Shown here: positions 26,114 through 37,877 of the stretch, one piece after another
How the letters are laid out: the number at the start of each line of letters is the position of its first letter
Position numbering within the stretch: the first letter of the stretch is position 1
Assembly: GCF_000427785.1 (NCBI RefSeq)
Contig: NZ_ATYR01000011.1
Coordinates: 291-64,290, forward strand
DNA from: Massilia alkalitolerans DSM 17462
Lineage (GTDB): Bacteria > Pseudomonadota > Gammaproteobacteria > Burkholderiales > Burkholderiaceae_D
DNA: 64,000 nt
Reading direction: 5' to 3'
Made by a program: the position numbers and the translations under genes
The notes under the pieces: generated by a model
The model's input: the letters and a program-made list of their open reading frames with translations, nothing else
The model's database searches: none
Told to the model about the DNA's origin: nothing

Positions 26114-27073
26114 ATGGCAGTTTTTACCGCGGTCTCGCTGGACGACCTTTCCCAGTGGATCAAGCAGTTCCCCCTCGGCGACGCCCTCGCGCTCCAGGGC
26201 ATTTCCTCCGGCATCGATAACAGCAACTTCTTCCTCACCACCGAGCGTGGGGAATTCGTGCTGACCATCTTCGAGAACCTCCGCTTCGAACAACTGCCCT
26301 TCTATGTGCAGCTGATGCGCCACCTGGCCGAGCGCGGCATTCCGGTGCCGGCGCCGGTGCCGACGCATGACGGCGAACTGGTCGTCACCCTGCACGGCAA
26401 GCCGGCCATCATCGTCAGTCGCCTGAGCGGCGCCTCGCAGCTCGATCCGCAACCGGCGCACTGCGCCGAAGTCGGCAGCATGCTGGCGCGCATGCACCTG
26501 GCCGGGCAAGACTTCGCCCTGCACCAGCCCAACCTGCGCGGCCTGGACTGGATCACGGCGACCGCGCCCACCGTGCTGCCGCTGATCTCGCAAGCCGAAG
26601 CGGACCTGCTGCGCAATGAAGTCAGCTTCCAGAGCGACTTCGCGCGCACCGCCACCTATGCCGCGCTCACCCGCGGCCCGGTGCACGCCGACCTGTTCCG
26701 CAACAACGTGATGTTCGAAGGCGAGCGCCTGACCGGCTGCTTCGACTTTTACTTCGCCGGCGTCGACACCTGGCTGTTCGACGTCGCCGTGACCGTCAAC
26801 GACTGGTGCGTCGACCTGGCAAGCGGCGTGCTCGATGAAGCGCGCGTGCGCGCCCTGCTCGCGGCCTATCACGCCGTGCGCCCGTTCACGCAGGAAGAAC
26901 AGGCAGCCTGGCTGCCGATGCTGCGCGCGGGCGCGCTGCGCTTCTGGCTGTCGCGCCTGTATGATCTGCATATTCCGCGTGAAGCAGAATTGCTCACGCC
27001 CCACGACCCTACCCACTTCGAACGCATCCTGCGCGCCCGCATCGAACGCGGCGCGCCCCAACTGCCTACATGA
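26114..27073 (+). CDS. thrB: homoserine kinase (choline/aminoglycoside-kinase fold)
   Basis: A 319-residue kinase phosphorylating L-homoserine in threonine synthesis. This is the ThrB type with the APH/choline-kinase fold, not the GHMP type: [13 protein letters not shown] near the N-terminus, catalytic [14 protein letters not shown] (about 192-205) and metal-binding CFDFYFAG. Length fits the family. It overlaps the next gene by four bases (ATGA). The position between the DUF2782 gene and the BPSS1780-type gene is a common betaproteobacterial arrangement. Confidence 0.95.
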   Translation: MAVFTAVSLDDLSQWIKQFPLGDALALQGISSGIDNSNFFLTTERGEFVLTIFENLRFEQLPFYVQLMRHLAERGIPVPAPVPTHDGELVVTLHGKPAIIVSRLSGASQLDPQPAHCAEVGSMLARMHLAGQDFALHQPNLRGLDWITATAPTVLPLISQAEADLLRNEVSFQSDFARTATYAALTRGPVHADLFRNNVMFEGERLTGCFDFYFAGVDTWLFDVAVTVNDWCVDLASGVLDEARVRALLAAYHAVRPFTQEEQAAWLPMLRAGALRFWLSRLYDLHIPREAELLTPHDPTHFERILRARIERGAPQLPT

Positions 27074-27855
27074 ACTCTATTCCTGCAATCACCGGCTGGC
27101 ACTGGCTCAAGCAAGGCGCCGGCCTGTTCCGCAAACAACCGGCCGCGCTGACCACGCTGCTGTTCGCGAACATCCTGATCAGCATCGGCATCAGTGCGGT
27201 GCCCCTGCTCGGGCCGATGATCGCGGTGGTCCTGATCCCGTCGTTCTCGATGGCCTTCATGAAGGCCTGCCTGATGATCGAGAACGGCGAACGGGTCACG
27301 CCCGGTGTGCTGCTGACAGGCTTCCGCCAGCCGGTGGTGAAGGATTTGTGCAAGGTGGGCCTGATCTACCTGGCCGTGTCGCTCCTGATGGCCGTGATCA
27401 CGCGCTTCGCGGTCGATCCGGGCTTCTGGGAACAGGTGGCGCGCCAGGGGCGCGAAGGCGGACAGCCGCAGGTGGCGGGCTCGGACATCCTGGCGATGTT
27501 CATGATTTTCGGGCTGGACGTGGCGGCCCTGATGTCGCTGTGCTTCGCCGCGCCGCTCACCTACTGGCAGAAGATGACGGCCGGTAAGGCGGTGTTCTAC
27601 AGCTTCTTCGCCGTCGTGCGCAGCGCGCGCGTGTTCATCGTGCTGCTGCTGGCCTGGTTCGCGATCTTCTTCGGGATCTGCATGGTGATCACGCTGCTGC
27701 TGGGCGCTTCGAACATGACGCGCGTGGTGATCATGTGGCTGATCTTCCTGTTCATCCTGCTGCTGCAGTGCGCGATGTATGTGGGGTATCGGCAGATTTT
27801 CGGGAAGCCGGTGGATGGTGGGTCACAGACCGGCCCGGTCAACCTGAGCAAATAG
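27070..27855 (+). CDS. BPSS1780 family multipass membrane protein
   Basis: A 261-residue protein with about six hydrophobic helices. The N-terminal [16 protein letters not shown] and the central [20 protein letters not shown] are recognised from the BPSS1780 family, which is uncharacterised and travels with thrB in Betaproteobacteria. It overlaps thrB by four bases and so is co-translated with it. A role in amino-acid export or membrane stress is only speculation. The gene ends at a palindromic repeat. Confidence 0.82.
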   Translation: MNSIPAITGWHWLKQGAGLFRKQPAALTTLLFANILISIGISAVPLLGPMIAVVLIPSFSMAFMKACLMIENGERVTPGVLLTGFRQPVVKDLCKVGLIYLAVSLLMAVITRFAVDPGFWEQVARQGREGGQPQVAGSDILAMFMIFGLDVAALMSLCFAAPLTYWQKMTAGKAVFYSFFAVVRSARVFIVLLLAWFAIFFGICMVITLLLGASNMTRVVIMWLIFLFILLLQCAMYVGYRQIFGKPVDGGSQTGPVNLSK

Positions 27856-27863
27856 CTTTTGCA

Positions 27864-27975
27864 CGTCGTTCCGGCAAAGGCCGGAACAATGCCACTGGCA
27901 TTGTTCCGCCCAATTTCTGCTGGCGCTAACGAAACGCTAGCGAAATTGGATCCCGGCCTTCGCCGGGATGACGGT
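27864..27975. repeat. composite palindromic intergenic repeat, copy B
   Basis: Two half-units of the same consensus as copy A, here joined in the opposite order: the left half (CGTCGTTCCGGCAAAGGCC... to CCCAATTT) comes first and the right half (GAAATTGGATCCCGGCC... to GACGGT) second. An extra short palindrome, CAATGCCACTGGCATTG, is inserted in the left half and a GCTAACGAAACGCTAGC hairpin separates the halves. It sits between the convergent ends of the BPSS1780-type gene and uvrD. Confidence 0.8.
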
Positions 27976-28011
27976 CTTGAGGCTAACGCAGTGAATCAGT
28001 GAGTCAGAGAC

Positions 28012-30324
28012 TCAACGGCCGACGCGCTCCAGCTTCGCCACCGACAAGTCCAGCACCTTCATCCCCGCCGCGCCGAAGTTGATCTGGGCGCGCGCCGCGC
28101 CCGCACCGCCCTCGATATTCACGATCACGCCCTCGCCGAACTTGGCGTGGGAAACGCTCTCGCCCACCCGCCAGCCGGAGCCGTTGCCGGACTTCTGGGT
28201 GATCTGCTGCGCGATCTTGTTGTCCGAGCCGTCGCGGAAGGCGGCGTCGTCCCAGGCCGTGGTCTGCTTGCGGCCAGCGAACCAGTTGGTCTGGACGCGT
28301 GGCGACAGCCACTTGATCGACTCTTCCGGCAGTTCGTCGAAGAAGCGCGACTTCATGTTGAAGCGGGTCTGGCCGTGCAGCATGCGCTGCTGGGTAAAGC
28401 TCATGTACAGACGCTTGCGCGCGCGCGTGATCGCCACGTACATCAGGCGTCGTTCTTCGTCCACGCCATCGAGTTCGCGCGCGCTGCTCTCGTGCGGGAA
28501 CAGGCCTTCTTCCAGGCCGGTGATGAACACCGCGTCGAATTCCAGGCCCTTGGCCGAGTGCACCGTCATGAGCTGCAGGGCATCCTGTCCGGCCTGGGCC
28601 TGGGCGTCGCCCGCTTCCAGCGAAGCATGGGTGAGGAAGGCCGACAGCGGCGACATCACGCTGGCCAGCGGGGCGTCGGAATCGAGGATCTCGATGCCGT
28701 CCTGGTTGACGATGGCTTCGCCGATCTGGGGCAGCGCCTGCGGGCCGAGGTGGGCCGGGGCGCCCTGGCCGAAGCCTTCTTCCTGTACGAACTGGGTGGC
28801 GGCATTGACCATCTGCTCCAGGTTCTCGATGCGGTCGGCGCCTTCCTTCTCGTTCTGGTAGTGCAGCAACAGGCCGCTGCGTTCCAGCACCACGCGCACC
28901 AGTTCCGGCAGCGGCAGCTGCTGGGTCTCGAAACGCGCCGATTCGACCAGCTTCACGAAGTTGCCGAGCGCGCTGCCGGCCTTGCCCGTCATATAGGGCA
29001 CCGCCGCATACAGCGAGATGCCGTAGGAGTCGGCCGCCATCTGCAGCTGCTCGATCGAGCGCGCGCCGATGCCGCGGGTGGGGAAGTTCACCACGCGCAG
29101 GAAAGCCGAATCGTTGTGCGGGTTGTCCATCAGCTGCAAATAAGCGATGGCGTGCTTGACCTCGGCGCGCTGGAAGTAGCGCAGGCCGCCGTACACGGTG
29201 TAGGGCAGGCCGGCCGCGAACAGCGCGTGCTCGATCACGCGGCTTTGCGCGTTGGAACGGTACAGGATGGCGATCTCGCTGCGCGACAGGCCGTCCTTCA
29301 TCAGGCTCTTGGCTTCCTCGATGATCCACTGCGCTTCTTCGAGGTCGCTGGCCGCTTCGTACACGCGCACCTGCTCGCCCTGCCCCGCATCGGTGCGCAG
29401 GTTCTTCCCTAGACGCTTGGTGTTGTTGGCGATCAGGTAGTTCGCGCTGTCGAGGATGTGGCCGAAGGAGCGGTAGTTCTGCTCCAGCTTGATCAGGTTC
29501 TTGACGCGGAACTCGCGCTCGAAGGCCTGCATGTTGCCGACGTTGGCGCCGCGGAAGGCGTAGATGCTCTGGTCGTCGTCGCCCACGGCGAAGATGGCGC
29601 CGCCGCCCTCCTCGTCATGCCCGGCCAGCAGTTTCAAGAGGTTGTACTGCAGGTCGTTGGTATCCTGGAACTCGTCGACCAGGATGTGGCGGAAGCGCAT
29701 CTGGTAGTGGTGGCGCAGCGGGCCGTTGCGGGCCAGCAGCTCGTAGGAGCGCAGCAGCAGCTCGGCGAAATCGACCACGCCCTCGCGCTGGCACTGGCCT
29801 TCGTACAGCTCGTAGAGCTCGATCATGCGGCGCTCGATCGGGTCGTTCGGCTCCAGGCGATTGGCGCGCAGGCCCTGCTCCTTGGCGTTGTTGATGAAGT
29901 ACATCAGCGCCTTGGCCGGGTATTTTTCATCGTCCACGTTGGCAGCCTTCAGCATGCGCTTGATGAGCGAGAGCTGGTCCTGCGAATCGAGGATCTGGAA
30001 GGCTTGCGGCAGCGCGGCGTCCTTGTAGTGGGTACGCAGCAGCCGGTTGCACAGGCCGTGGAAGGTGCCGATCCACATGCCGCGCGTATTAATCGGCAGC
30101 ATGGAGGACAGGCGGGTCAGCATCTCCTTCGCCGCCTTGTTCGTGAACGTCACCGCCATGATGCCGGCGGGCGACACCTGCCCGGTCTGGATCAGCCAGG
30201 CGATGCGGGTCGTCAGCACGCGCGTCTTGCCGGAACCGGCGCCGGCCAGGATCAGCGCGCTCTGCGAGGGCAGGGTGACGGCGGCGAGCTGTTCGGGATT
30301 GAGGTTATGGAGGAGATTCTGCAT
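28012..30324 (-). CDS. uvrD: UvrD/Rep-type DNA helicase
   Basis: A 770-residue superfamily-1 3'-5' helicase. Walker A AGAGSGKTRVL (about 27-37), motif Ia VTFTNKAAKEML, Walker B LVDEFQDTN, motif III GDDDQSIYAFRGA and motif VI YVAITRARKRLY are all in order. Length and the C-terminal Tudor-like tail (VGESVSHAKFGEGVIV) agree with UvrD/PcrA rather than Rep. It would act in nucleotide-excision and mismatch repair. It points away from the hemerythrin gene (155-base gap) and ends at repeat copy B. Confidence 0.92.
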   Translation of the reverse strand: MQNLLHNLNPEQLAAVTLPSQSALILAGAGSGKTRVLTTRIAWLIQTGQVSPAGIMAVTFTNKAAKEMLTRLSSMLPINTRGMWIGTFHGLCNRLLRTHYKDAALPQAFQILDSQDQLSLIKRMLKAANVDDEKYPAKALMYFINNAKEQGLRANRLEPNDPIERRMIELYELYEGQCQREGVVDFAELLLRSYELLARNGPLRHHYQMRFRHILVDEFQDTNDLQYNLLKLLAGHDEEGGGAIFAVGDDDQSIYAFRGANVGNMQAFEREFRVKNLIKLEQNYRSFGHILDSANYLIANNTKRLGKNLRTDAGQGEQVRVYEAASDLEEAQWIIEEAKSLMKDGLSRSEIAILYRSNAQSRVIEHALFAAGLPYTVYGGLRYFQRAEVKHAIAYLQLMDNPHNDSAFLRVVNFPTRGIGARSIEQLQMAADSYGISLYAAVPYMTGKAGSALGNFVKLVESARFETQQLPLPELVRVVLERSGLLLHYQNEKEGADRIENLEQMVNAATQFVQEEGFGQGAPAHLGPQALPQIGEAIVNQDGIEILDSDAPLASVMSPLSAFLTHASLEAGDAQAQAGQDALQLMTVHSAKGLEFDAVFITGLEEGLFPHESSARELDGVDEERRLMYVAITRARKRLYMSFTQQRMLHGQTRFNMKSRFFDELPEESIKWLSPRVQTNWFAGRKQTTAWDDAAFRDGSDNKIAQQITQKSGNGSGWRVGESVSHAKFGEGVIVNIEGGAGAARAQINFGAAGMKVLDLSVAKLERVGR

Positions 30325-30479
30325 CCGGCCATTATAACGCCGTGATTACTGTATGCCCATCCAGCTGTGCGGCGGGAGCCACGCCATCCCTTGTTTTATC
30401 CATTGCCTGTACTAGCCTGAAAGGCCACGGCGGCGGCAGGACGCCGTCGCCATAGAGCGAACACGGGAGGGAGGATGGT

Positions 30480-30977
30480 ATGGCAACCGACAAAGCAGCA
30501 GGCGCGTTTCCGGTCGACCAGCCGGTCAAGGCATTGATCCGCGACCACGACATGGTGCGCGCGCTGGCCGACAGGTATCTCAACAGCGACAGCCAGGAGG
30601 TGAAAAAGCAGGCCGGGACCCAGATCCTGCAGGCCCTGCACATGCACTCGCGGCTGGAGGAATCGATCTTCTATCCGGCGGTGCGCTGCATCGACGAATC
30701 CTTGATCAGCCACTTCGAGCAGGACCACCAGAAAGTGGACGACCTGGTCGCGACGCTGGAAGGCATGTCGCTCGACGACAGCCACAGCGACACCCTGATG
30801 CGCGAACTGATCACCGCCGTCGCGGCCCACATCCAGGAGGAGGAAAACGATTTGTTCCCGCGCATCGAAGGCTCCGGCGTGGACATGACGCCGGTCGGAT
30901 TGCAGATGCAATCCTTCGAGGCCAACCTGGTGCACACGCAGGCCCAGATCAGCGACGGCAGCATCCGGCGGCGTTAG
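30480..30977 (+). CDS. hemerythrin-like HHE cation-binding protein
   Basis: A 165-residue four-helix protein. Ligand positions are seen in LIRDHDMVRAL (His), HMHSRLEESIFYPAV (His and Glu), FEQDHQKVDDL (His) and AAHIQEEENDLFPRI (His and Glu), the spacing of the HHE family that binds a di-iron or similar centre. GGGAGG precedes the ATG at 30480. Roles proposed for relatives include oxygen or nitric-oxide sensing and stress protection; none can be fixed here. Confidence 0.85.
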   Translation: MATDKAAGAFPVDQPVKALIRDHDMVRALADRYLNSDSQEVKKQAGTQILQALHMHSRLEESIFYPAVRCIDESLISHFEQDHQKVDDLVATLEGMSLDDSHSDTLMRELITAVAAHIQEEENDLFPRIEGSGVDMTPVGLQMQSFEANLVHTQAQISDGSIRRR

Positions 30978-30986
30978 GGCCGTGGG

Positions 30987-31391
30987 CTATTTCCCGGCCG
31001 CCCGCGTGCTCGGGTATTCGGGCAGGCCGTCGTGCATGTTCATCCAGCTCAGGCGGCTGCGCACGAAAGTATGGTCGCCTGGCGGCACCTGTTCGGGGTC
31101 GGTGAGGCTGGCGCTGGCGATGTCCAGTTCTTCCGGCCAGCGGTCGTCTTCGAAAGTGAGCGTGGTGCCGCATTGAGGGCAAAAGCCACGCAGCACGTGC
31201 TCGCTCGAAGCGAAGCGTTGCGGCTCGCCTTTGGTGAAGCGGAAGTCGGCCCGGCGCGCGCTGAACCAGGCCAGTGCAGGAGCGCCGGAAATCCGGCGGC
31301 AGTCGGTGCAGTGGCACAGGGTGCTGTTAAAAATATCGCCGCTTACCGTGTAGCGAACTGCACCGCAGAAACATCCTCCTTGCAAGTTCAT
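30987..31391 (-). CDS. GFA-family protein (glutathione-dependent formaldehyde-activating-like)
   Basis: A 134-residue zinc-binding protein of the Mss4-like fold. Cysteine ligands are in CFCGAVRYTV, CHCTDCRRISG and GFCPQCGTTL. Most annotated members are not true formaldehyde-activating enzymes, and the substrate here is unknown. A glutathione-dependent formaldehyde dehydrogenase gene (frmA) lies about 3.3 kb away, which is interesting but not evidence of linkage. It converges with the hemerythrin gene (9-base gap). Confidence 0.85.
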   Translation of the reverse strand: MNLQGGCFCGAVRYTVSGDIFNSTLCHCTDCRRISGAPALAWFSARRADFRFTKGEPQRFASSEHVLRGFCPQCGTTLTFEDDRWPEELDIASASLTDPEQVPPGDHTFVRSRLSWMNMHDGLPEYPSTRAAGK

Positions 31392-31608
31392 GTGGTCTCC
31401 TTTCTGGCAGCCAACAACAGGCTCATCAGTATAAGCGGCCCATCGTTTCGCGCGCCGCCCAATTGTCTTTTCGCTTATTTTAAATAGAGATTCGCGACAA
31501 ATCGCGTGGCCCGTCAGACCATGTCGTCCACGAAGCCCTTAGTCTCGCACCCTCGTTTCGGGCCAACATGTCAGAGGTGCGGGCAGCTTCCATCAAAGGA
31601 GAATTCTT

Positions 31609-32157
31609 ATGCTGAACCGCGTAGTTACCGTTGCCGCACTTGCCGTCGGCGGCATGATGCTGTCCAAAAAACTGAAACAAAACCGCAGTGGTTATGGCGC
31701 CAGCTCGTCGGTCTCGGAATCGATCGAGATCAACGTTCCGGTCAAGACCGCGTACAACCAGTGGACGCAGTTCGAGGACTTCCCGCAGTTCATGAAGAGC
31801 GTCAAGGAAATCCGCCAGCTCGACGACAAGCACCTGCACTGGCGCGCCAACGTGGCCGGCGAAGAGAAGGAGTGGGATGTCGAAATCACCGAACAGATCC
31901 CGGACAAGCGCATCGCATGGCGCAGCGTCACCGGCGTGAAGAACGGCGGTGTCGCCACCTTCCACAAGATCTCGGACAACTGCTGCCGCGTCATGGTCCA
32001 GATGGACTACGAGCCGGACGGTGCGCTCGAAGCCGTTGGCGACGCCATGGGCGCCGTTCGCATGGAACTGCGTGGCAACCTGCAGAACTTCAAGGAACTG
32101 CTGGAGAAGCGCGGCTCGGAAACCGGCGCATGGCGCGGCAAGATCGCGCAGCAGTAA
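31609..32157 (+). CDS. SRPBCC family protein (START-like)
   Basis: A 182-residue protein with an N-terminal hydrophobic stretch (MLNRVVTVAALAVGGMMLSK), which may be a signal anchor. It is followed by an SRPBCC domain: VSESIEINVPVKTAYNQWTQ and EKEWDVEITEQIPDKRIAW are typical of the polyketide-cyclase/dehydrase subgroup often induced under stress. An AAAGGAG site precedes the ATG. A strong bidirectional terminator follows 65 bases downstream. Confidence 0.82.
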   Translation: MLNRVVTVAALAVGGMMLSKKLKQNRSGYGASSSVSESIEINVPVKTAYNQWTQFEDFPQFMKSVKEIRQLDDKHLHWRANVAGEEKEWDVEITEQIPDKRIAWRSVTGVKNGGVATFHKISDNCCRVMVQMDYEPDGALEAVGDAMGAVRMELRGNLQNFKELLEKRGSETGAWRGKIAQQ

Positions 32158-32221
32158 GACCGGTCGCGGCGCCGGTGCCGCTGCCGAGGCAGCACGCCGG
32201 CGTTATTTGACCAGTTGGTAA

Positions 32222-32256
32222 AAAACGGCCTGTCGCTCCGAGCGGCAGGCCGTTTT
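32222..32256. terminator. bidirectional intrinsic terminator
   Basis: AAAACGGCCTG (32222-32232) and CAGGCCGTTTT (32246-32256) form a perfect 11-bp stem, with an inner CGCT/AGCG hairpin. A- and T-runs on the two sides allow termination of both the SRPBCC gene (plus) and the M56 gene (minus), which converge here. Confidence 0.85.
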
Positions 32257-32275
32257 CTCGATTGCCCGAGTGGGT

Positions 32276-34090
32276 TCAGCCCGCCTGCGGCACCGGCTTC
32301 GCCAGCCCCTTCTCGCGCGCTTCGCGGATCAGGGCGCGCACCGTCTTGTCCGCCGCCTTGCTCTCGCGCTCCATCTCCTTGCCGAGCGCGCCCATCTTCT
32401 TGCCGATCGCATCCATCGGCTTGCCGGCTTCGCTCATGCGGCGCCCGATTGCGTCCATCGACTTCTGCGCCTCGCGCATGCCCGGCCCGTTGTGCAGCTG
32501 GCTGATCTCCTGCCCCGCCGCCGACATCTGCTGGCCCACTTCGCTCATGCGGCCCTGGATGCGCTCGCGCTCCTTGACGCTGTCGGTCGCGCCCAGCTGC
32601 TTGCCGAGCTTCTCCATTTCTTCGCCCAGTGCTTCCATGCGCTCCTCGACCAGGCGCAACTTGCCCTCGTCCGGCTTGAGGCCGCGCGCCGCCACGTCCA
32701 TGTCCTTGCCGAGCGCATCCATCTTCTTGCCGTGCACGTCCATCTCTTTGCCATACACGTCCATCTGCGCCCCCAGCCGGTTCATCGGGGCCCAGGCGGC
32801 ATCGACCTTCGCCAGCACGCCGGCATCCTGGATGTACCAGGCCTGGCCACCGTCGCGGAACCACAGGAAGTCGCCGCCAATGCGGCGCTTGGCTTCCTTG
32901 ATGTCGTCCCAGTCGTCGCTGCTGCCGGTCATGGTCGTGTTCTTGTCGTTGGCGCGCACCACGGCATAAGGCTCTTCACTGCCGTCCTTGCGCACCACGC
33001 GGCGCTCGGCCGGCGCGGCTTGCGGACGGGGCGCGGGCTCGGCACGCGCGACCGGGGCCGGCTGCTCGGCCTCGGCGTGGGCCGGCGCCGACCAGGAGTA
33101 GAAGGCGGCCGCGGTGGCCAGGCCCAGGATCGGAAGCGCCAGCTTCCAGTTCAGCGGTTCGGTTTCGGGACGAACCAGGCGTTTGATGCGGGACATAAGG
33201 TTTCCTCCATGTGCTGCTGGGGCAAGTTGCGGGGTGAACTGGAACAGGTCCAGTTCGGACAATGCAAGTGCCAGGCGCCGCGGTTCGCCGAGCGTGCTTG
33301 CGGCTACATCATCTGCAATCTGTTCGCGCTCTTCGCGGATCCGGTTCGACAGCCACCACACGGCCGGGTGGTAGAACAGCAGGATCTCGATCGCGCTCTG
33401 GATCAAATTCACCACGTAGTCACAGCGGCGCACGTGCGCCAGTTCGTGCGCCAGCAGCGCTTCCAGCAGCTGCGGCGGCATGCCCGACACCAGCGCCGCC
33501 GGCACCAGCACCACCGGGCGCCACCAGCCGGCCGTCACCGGACTCGCCAGGTCGTCGACCAGTCCCAGGGTGACGCGGCGGGCGATGCCCATGCCCCGCG
33601 CCATCCTGTCGAGCCGTGCCTGCCAGGCGGGGTCGAGCCGGTAGTGCCCCGGCTGGCTACGGCGGCGCACCCAGGCCAGCCCGAGCACCATGCGCAGGGC
33701 CAGCAGGCCGGCGCCCAGCGCCCAGAGCAGCAGCACCAGCGGCAGGCGCTCCTGCAGGATGGATTCCCAGCCTGCGAACTTGCCGGCATCGATGGCGGTT
33801 AACGGCAGCGCCGCCACGGCGCCCGCCACCGCGCTCCCCGCCGCCACGGGCAGCGCGGAGCTGGCCGCGCCGGCGTCCGCCTCGGCCATGCGGGCGACCA
33901 TTCCGGCCAGCGGCAGGGCCGCGCACAGCAGCAGCGCGCCGCAAGCCACCAGGTAGCGCGCCTGCGGCCGCGCCTTGCGCATCAGCGCCAGCAGCAGCGC
34001 GGCCACCCAGCCGACCAGCAGGCCCTGCCACAGGAAATCGATCAGCGCCCAGGTCAGGCTGCTTGCCGCCGTACCGAACCATTCGTCCAT
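32276..34090 (-). CDS. M56 family metallopeptidase (BlaR1-like) with heptad-repeat tail
   Basis: A 604-residue membrane protein. Four N-terminal helices precede a zincin motif at H215-E216-H219 (LAHELAHVRRCDYVVN), and NRIREEREQIADD carries the third ligand, as in BlaR1/MecR1 peptidases. A further membrane segment near 325-345 leads to a Pro/Ala linker. Residues about 436-579 form roughly 18 heptads of the form M-x3-G-x2 (such as MDVYGKE, MDVHGKK, MDALGKD). BlaR1 relatives usually pair with a BlaI repressor, but none is adjacent. A 12-bp dyad lies 34-65 bp upstream of the start. Confidence 0.82.
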   Translation of the reverse strand: MDEWFGTAASSLTWALIDFLWQGLLVGWVAALLLALMRKARPQARYLVACGALLLCAALPLAGMVARMAEADAGAASSALPVAAGSAVAGAVAALPLTAIDAGKFAGWESILQERLPLVLLLWALGAGLLALRMVLGLAWVRRRSQPGHYRLDPAWQARLDRMARGMGIARRVTLGLVDDLASPVTAGWWRPVVLVPAALVSGMPPQLLEALLAHELAHVRRCDYVVNLIQSAIEILLFYHPAVWWLSNRIREEREQIADDVAASTLGEPRRLALALSELDLFQFTPQLAPAAHGGNLMSRIKRLVRPETEPLNWKLALPILGLATAAAFYSWSAPAHAEAEQPAPVARAEPAPRPQAAPAERRVVRKDGSEEPYAVVRANDKNTTMTGSSDDWDDIKEAKRRIGGDFLWFRDGGQAWYIQDAGVLAKVDAAWAPMNRLGAQMDVYGKEMDVHGKKMDALGKDMDVAARGLKPDEGKLRLVEERMEALGEEMEKLGKQLGATDSVKERERIQGRMSEVGQQMSAAGQEISQLHNGPGMREAQKSMDAIGRRMSEAGKPMDAIGKKMGALGKEMERESKAADKTVRALIREAREKGLAKPVPQAG

Positions 34091-34123
34091 CGGGTGTGTC
34101 CCCTCATCGTTAGCAACTAGATT

Positions 34124-34155
34124 AAAAGTTCTAGATAAAAATGTCTAGAACTTTT
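34124..34155. promoter_or_regulatory. 12-bp perfect dyad upstream of the M56 gene
   Basis: AAAAGTTCTAGA (34124-34135) and TCTAGAACTTTT (34144-34155) are exact reverse complements separated by TAAAAATG. The site lies 34-65 bases upstream of the M56 ATG at 34090 and could be an operator for a BlaI-type repressor encoded elsewhere. The stem has little GC, so it is less convincing as a terminator despite the T-run on the plus strand. Confidence 0.5.
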
Positions 34156-34260
34156 TTTCTACTTTGGTCCGGACCTGTCCGGCGATGCAGATACTCTAGG
34201 CGTGTGCGGGGATGAGGGCCAGCCCGGTGCGACAGGCGGCCGAAATGGCGGAGCAGAATG

Positions 34261-34285
34261 AAAAAACGCGGCCCGGAGGGCCGCG
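34261..34285 (-). terminator. intrinsic terminator of frmA
   Basis: On the minus strand CGCGGCCC and GGGCCGCG form a strong stem (34267-34285) with a three-base loop, followed by six T residues (34261-34266). It begins 24 bases past the frmA stop. Confidence 0.85.
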
Positions 34286-34308
34286 TCGAGGATGCCGGAC
34301 GGCGGGTA

Positions 34309-35415
<1,107 letters not shown>

Positions 35416-35744
35416 GTTTCCCTTCCTGAACCGAGCGTTGGACGCCGCGGATTGCAACGCCGTAAAGTTTGAAATGATAACAAGGAGTGAGGGTAAGCGT
35501 AGCGCGCCGCTGCGTTTTCTGCGGGTATTTGGGAAAAACGATAACACGTAGTAAAGACAGTGTGTATGGACAATCGGTAGCGAGCTGTGCCTGATCAAGT
35601 GTTTCCTGCGCACAGTTGAATCCGGTGTGCATATATACAAGTTTTTGAAATACACTATTTTTACCACCCATGAGGTGGCACAAAAAGCGTACGAGGCCTA
35701 CAGAGCCAAGGCGCAATAACTTTGTTTTCAAACGGAGAAGATTA
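35416..35744. other. divergent intergenic region between frmA and the subtilase gene
   Basis: This 329-base gap contains no convincing gene. It is less GC-rich than its surroundings, with ATATATAC and several A/T runs near 35630-35665 that could hold the subtilase promoter; I cannot choose hexamers with confidence. The subtilase frame stays open upstream from 35670 (MRWHKKRTRP), but the basic residues there do not look like part of the export signal. Confidence 0.5.
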
Positions 35745-37307
<1,563 letters not shown>

Positions 37308-37324
37308 ACCCTGGCGCTGCAATG

Positions 37325-37356
37325 AAAATGGGACGCCTCCGGGCGTCCCATTTTTT
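37325..37356. terminator. intrinsic terminator of the subtilase gene
   Basis: AAATGGGACGCC and GGCGTCCCATTTT pair around TCCG and end in a run of T residues. It directly follows the subtilase and touches the stop of the convergent GNAT gene, so it may serve both. Confidence 0.85.
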
Positions 37357-37877
37357 CATGCTGGCCCGGATAGATCCAGGCGCATTTCCTGCTCCATGTG
37401 CGCGGCCCCCTCGCGCATCAGATAGGGCTCGCCGATCGGCTGGAAGCCCGCGCGCTCATACAGCCTGAGCGCGCCTGCATTCTCGCTGTTCACGCCCAGG
37501 TGCACCACCCGGGTCCCACGCGTTCTCGCCCATCCGAGCGCCTCGTCCAATAAAGCAGCGGCCACGCCGCGGCCGCGGCATTGCGGCGCCACCCACATCT
37601 GGAACAAATTCACCCTGCCGGCATCCTGGGCGTCGACCTTGGCCCACAGCAGGCCGGCGAGCTGGCCTTCCACTTCCGCCACCAGCGCGCAATCGATGCC
37701 GGAGACCGCCGACTTCGCCACGCGCGTCGCCCAGGTATCGTCCGGCAGCGCCTCTTCCCGCGCCAGCCTGCTGCCGAAGGCCTCGGGCGCATCCGCCAGC
37801 GCGCGCAGGCGGATCGTGCGGTAGGCCTGCCACTCGTCCGCCAGCAAACGCCGCACCAGGACCGCGCCACCGTTCAC
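37356..37877 (-). CDS. GNAT family N-acetyltransferase
   Basis: A 173-residue acyl-CoA transferase. The GNAT core shows FQMWVAPQCRGRGVAAALLDEAL (motif A, with the Q/R-x2-G-x-G/A loop as RGRGVA) and a C-terminal ALRLYERAGFQPIG, the usual closing motif B. Acceptor substrate unknown. Its start overlaps the stop of the M28 gene by four bases (ATGA), so the two are co-transcribed. Confidence 0.88.
   Translation of the reverse strand: MNGGAVLVRRLLADEWQAYRTIRLRALADAPEAFGSRLAREEALPDDTWATRVAKSAVSGIDCALVAEVEGQLAGLLWAKVDAQDAGRVNLFQMWVAPQCRGRGVAAALLDEALGWARTRGTRVVHLGVNSENAGALRLYERAGFQPIGEPYLMREGAAHMEQEMRLDLSGPA

Noticed and set aside
35670-35744. Upstream extension of the subtilase (MRWHKKRTRP...)
   Set aside because: The ribosome-binding site and signal peptide both begin at the ATG at 35745; the extension is very basic and would block export.
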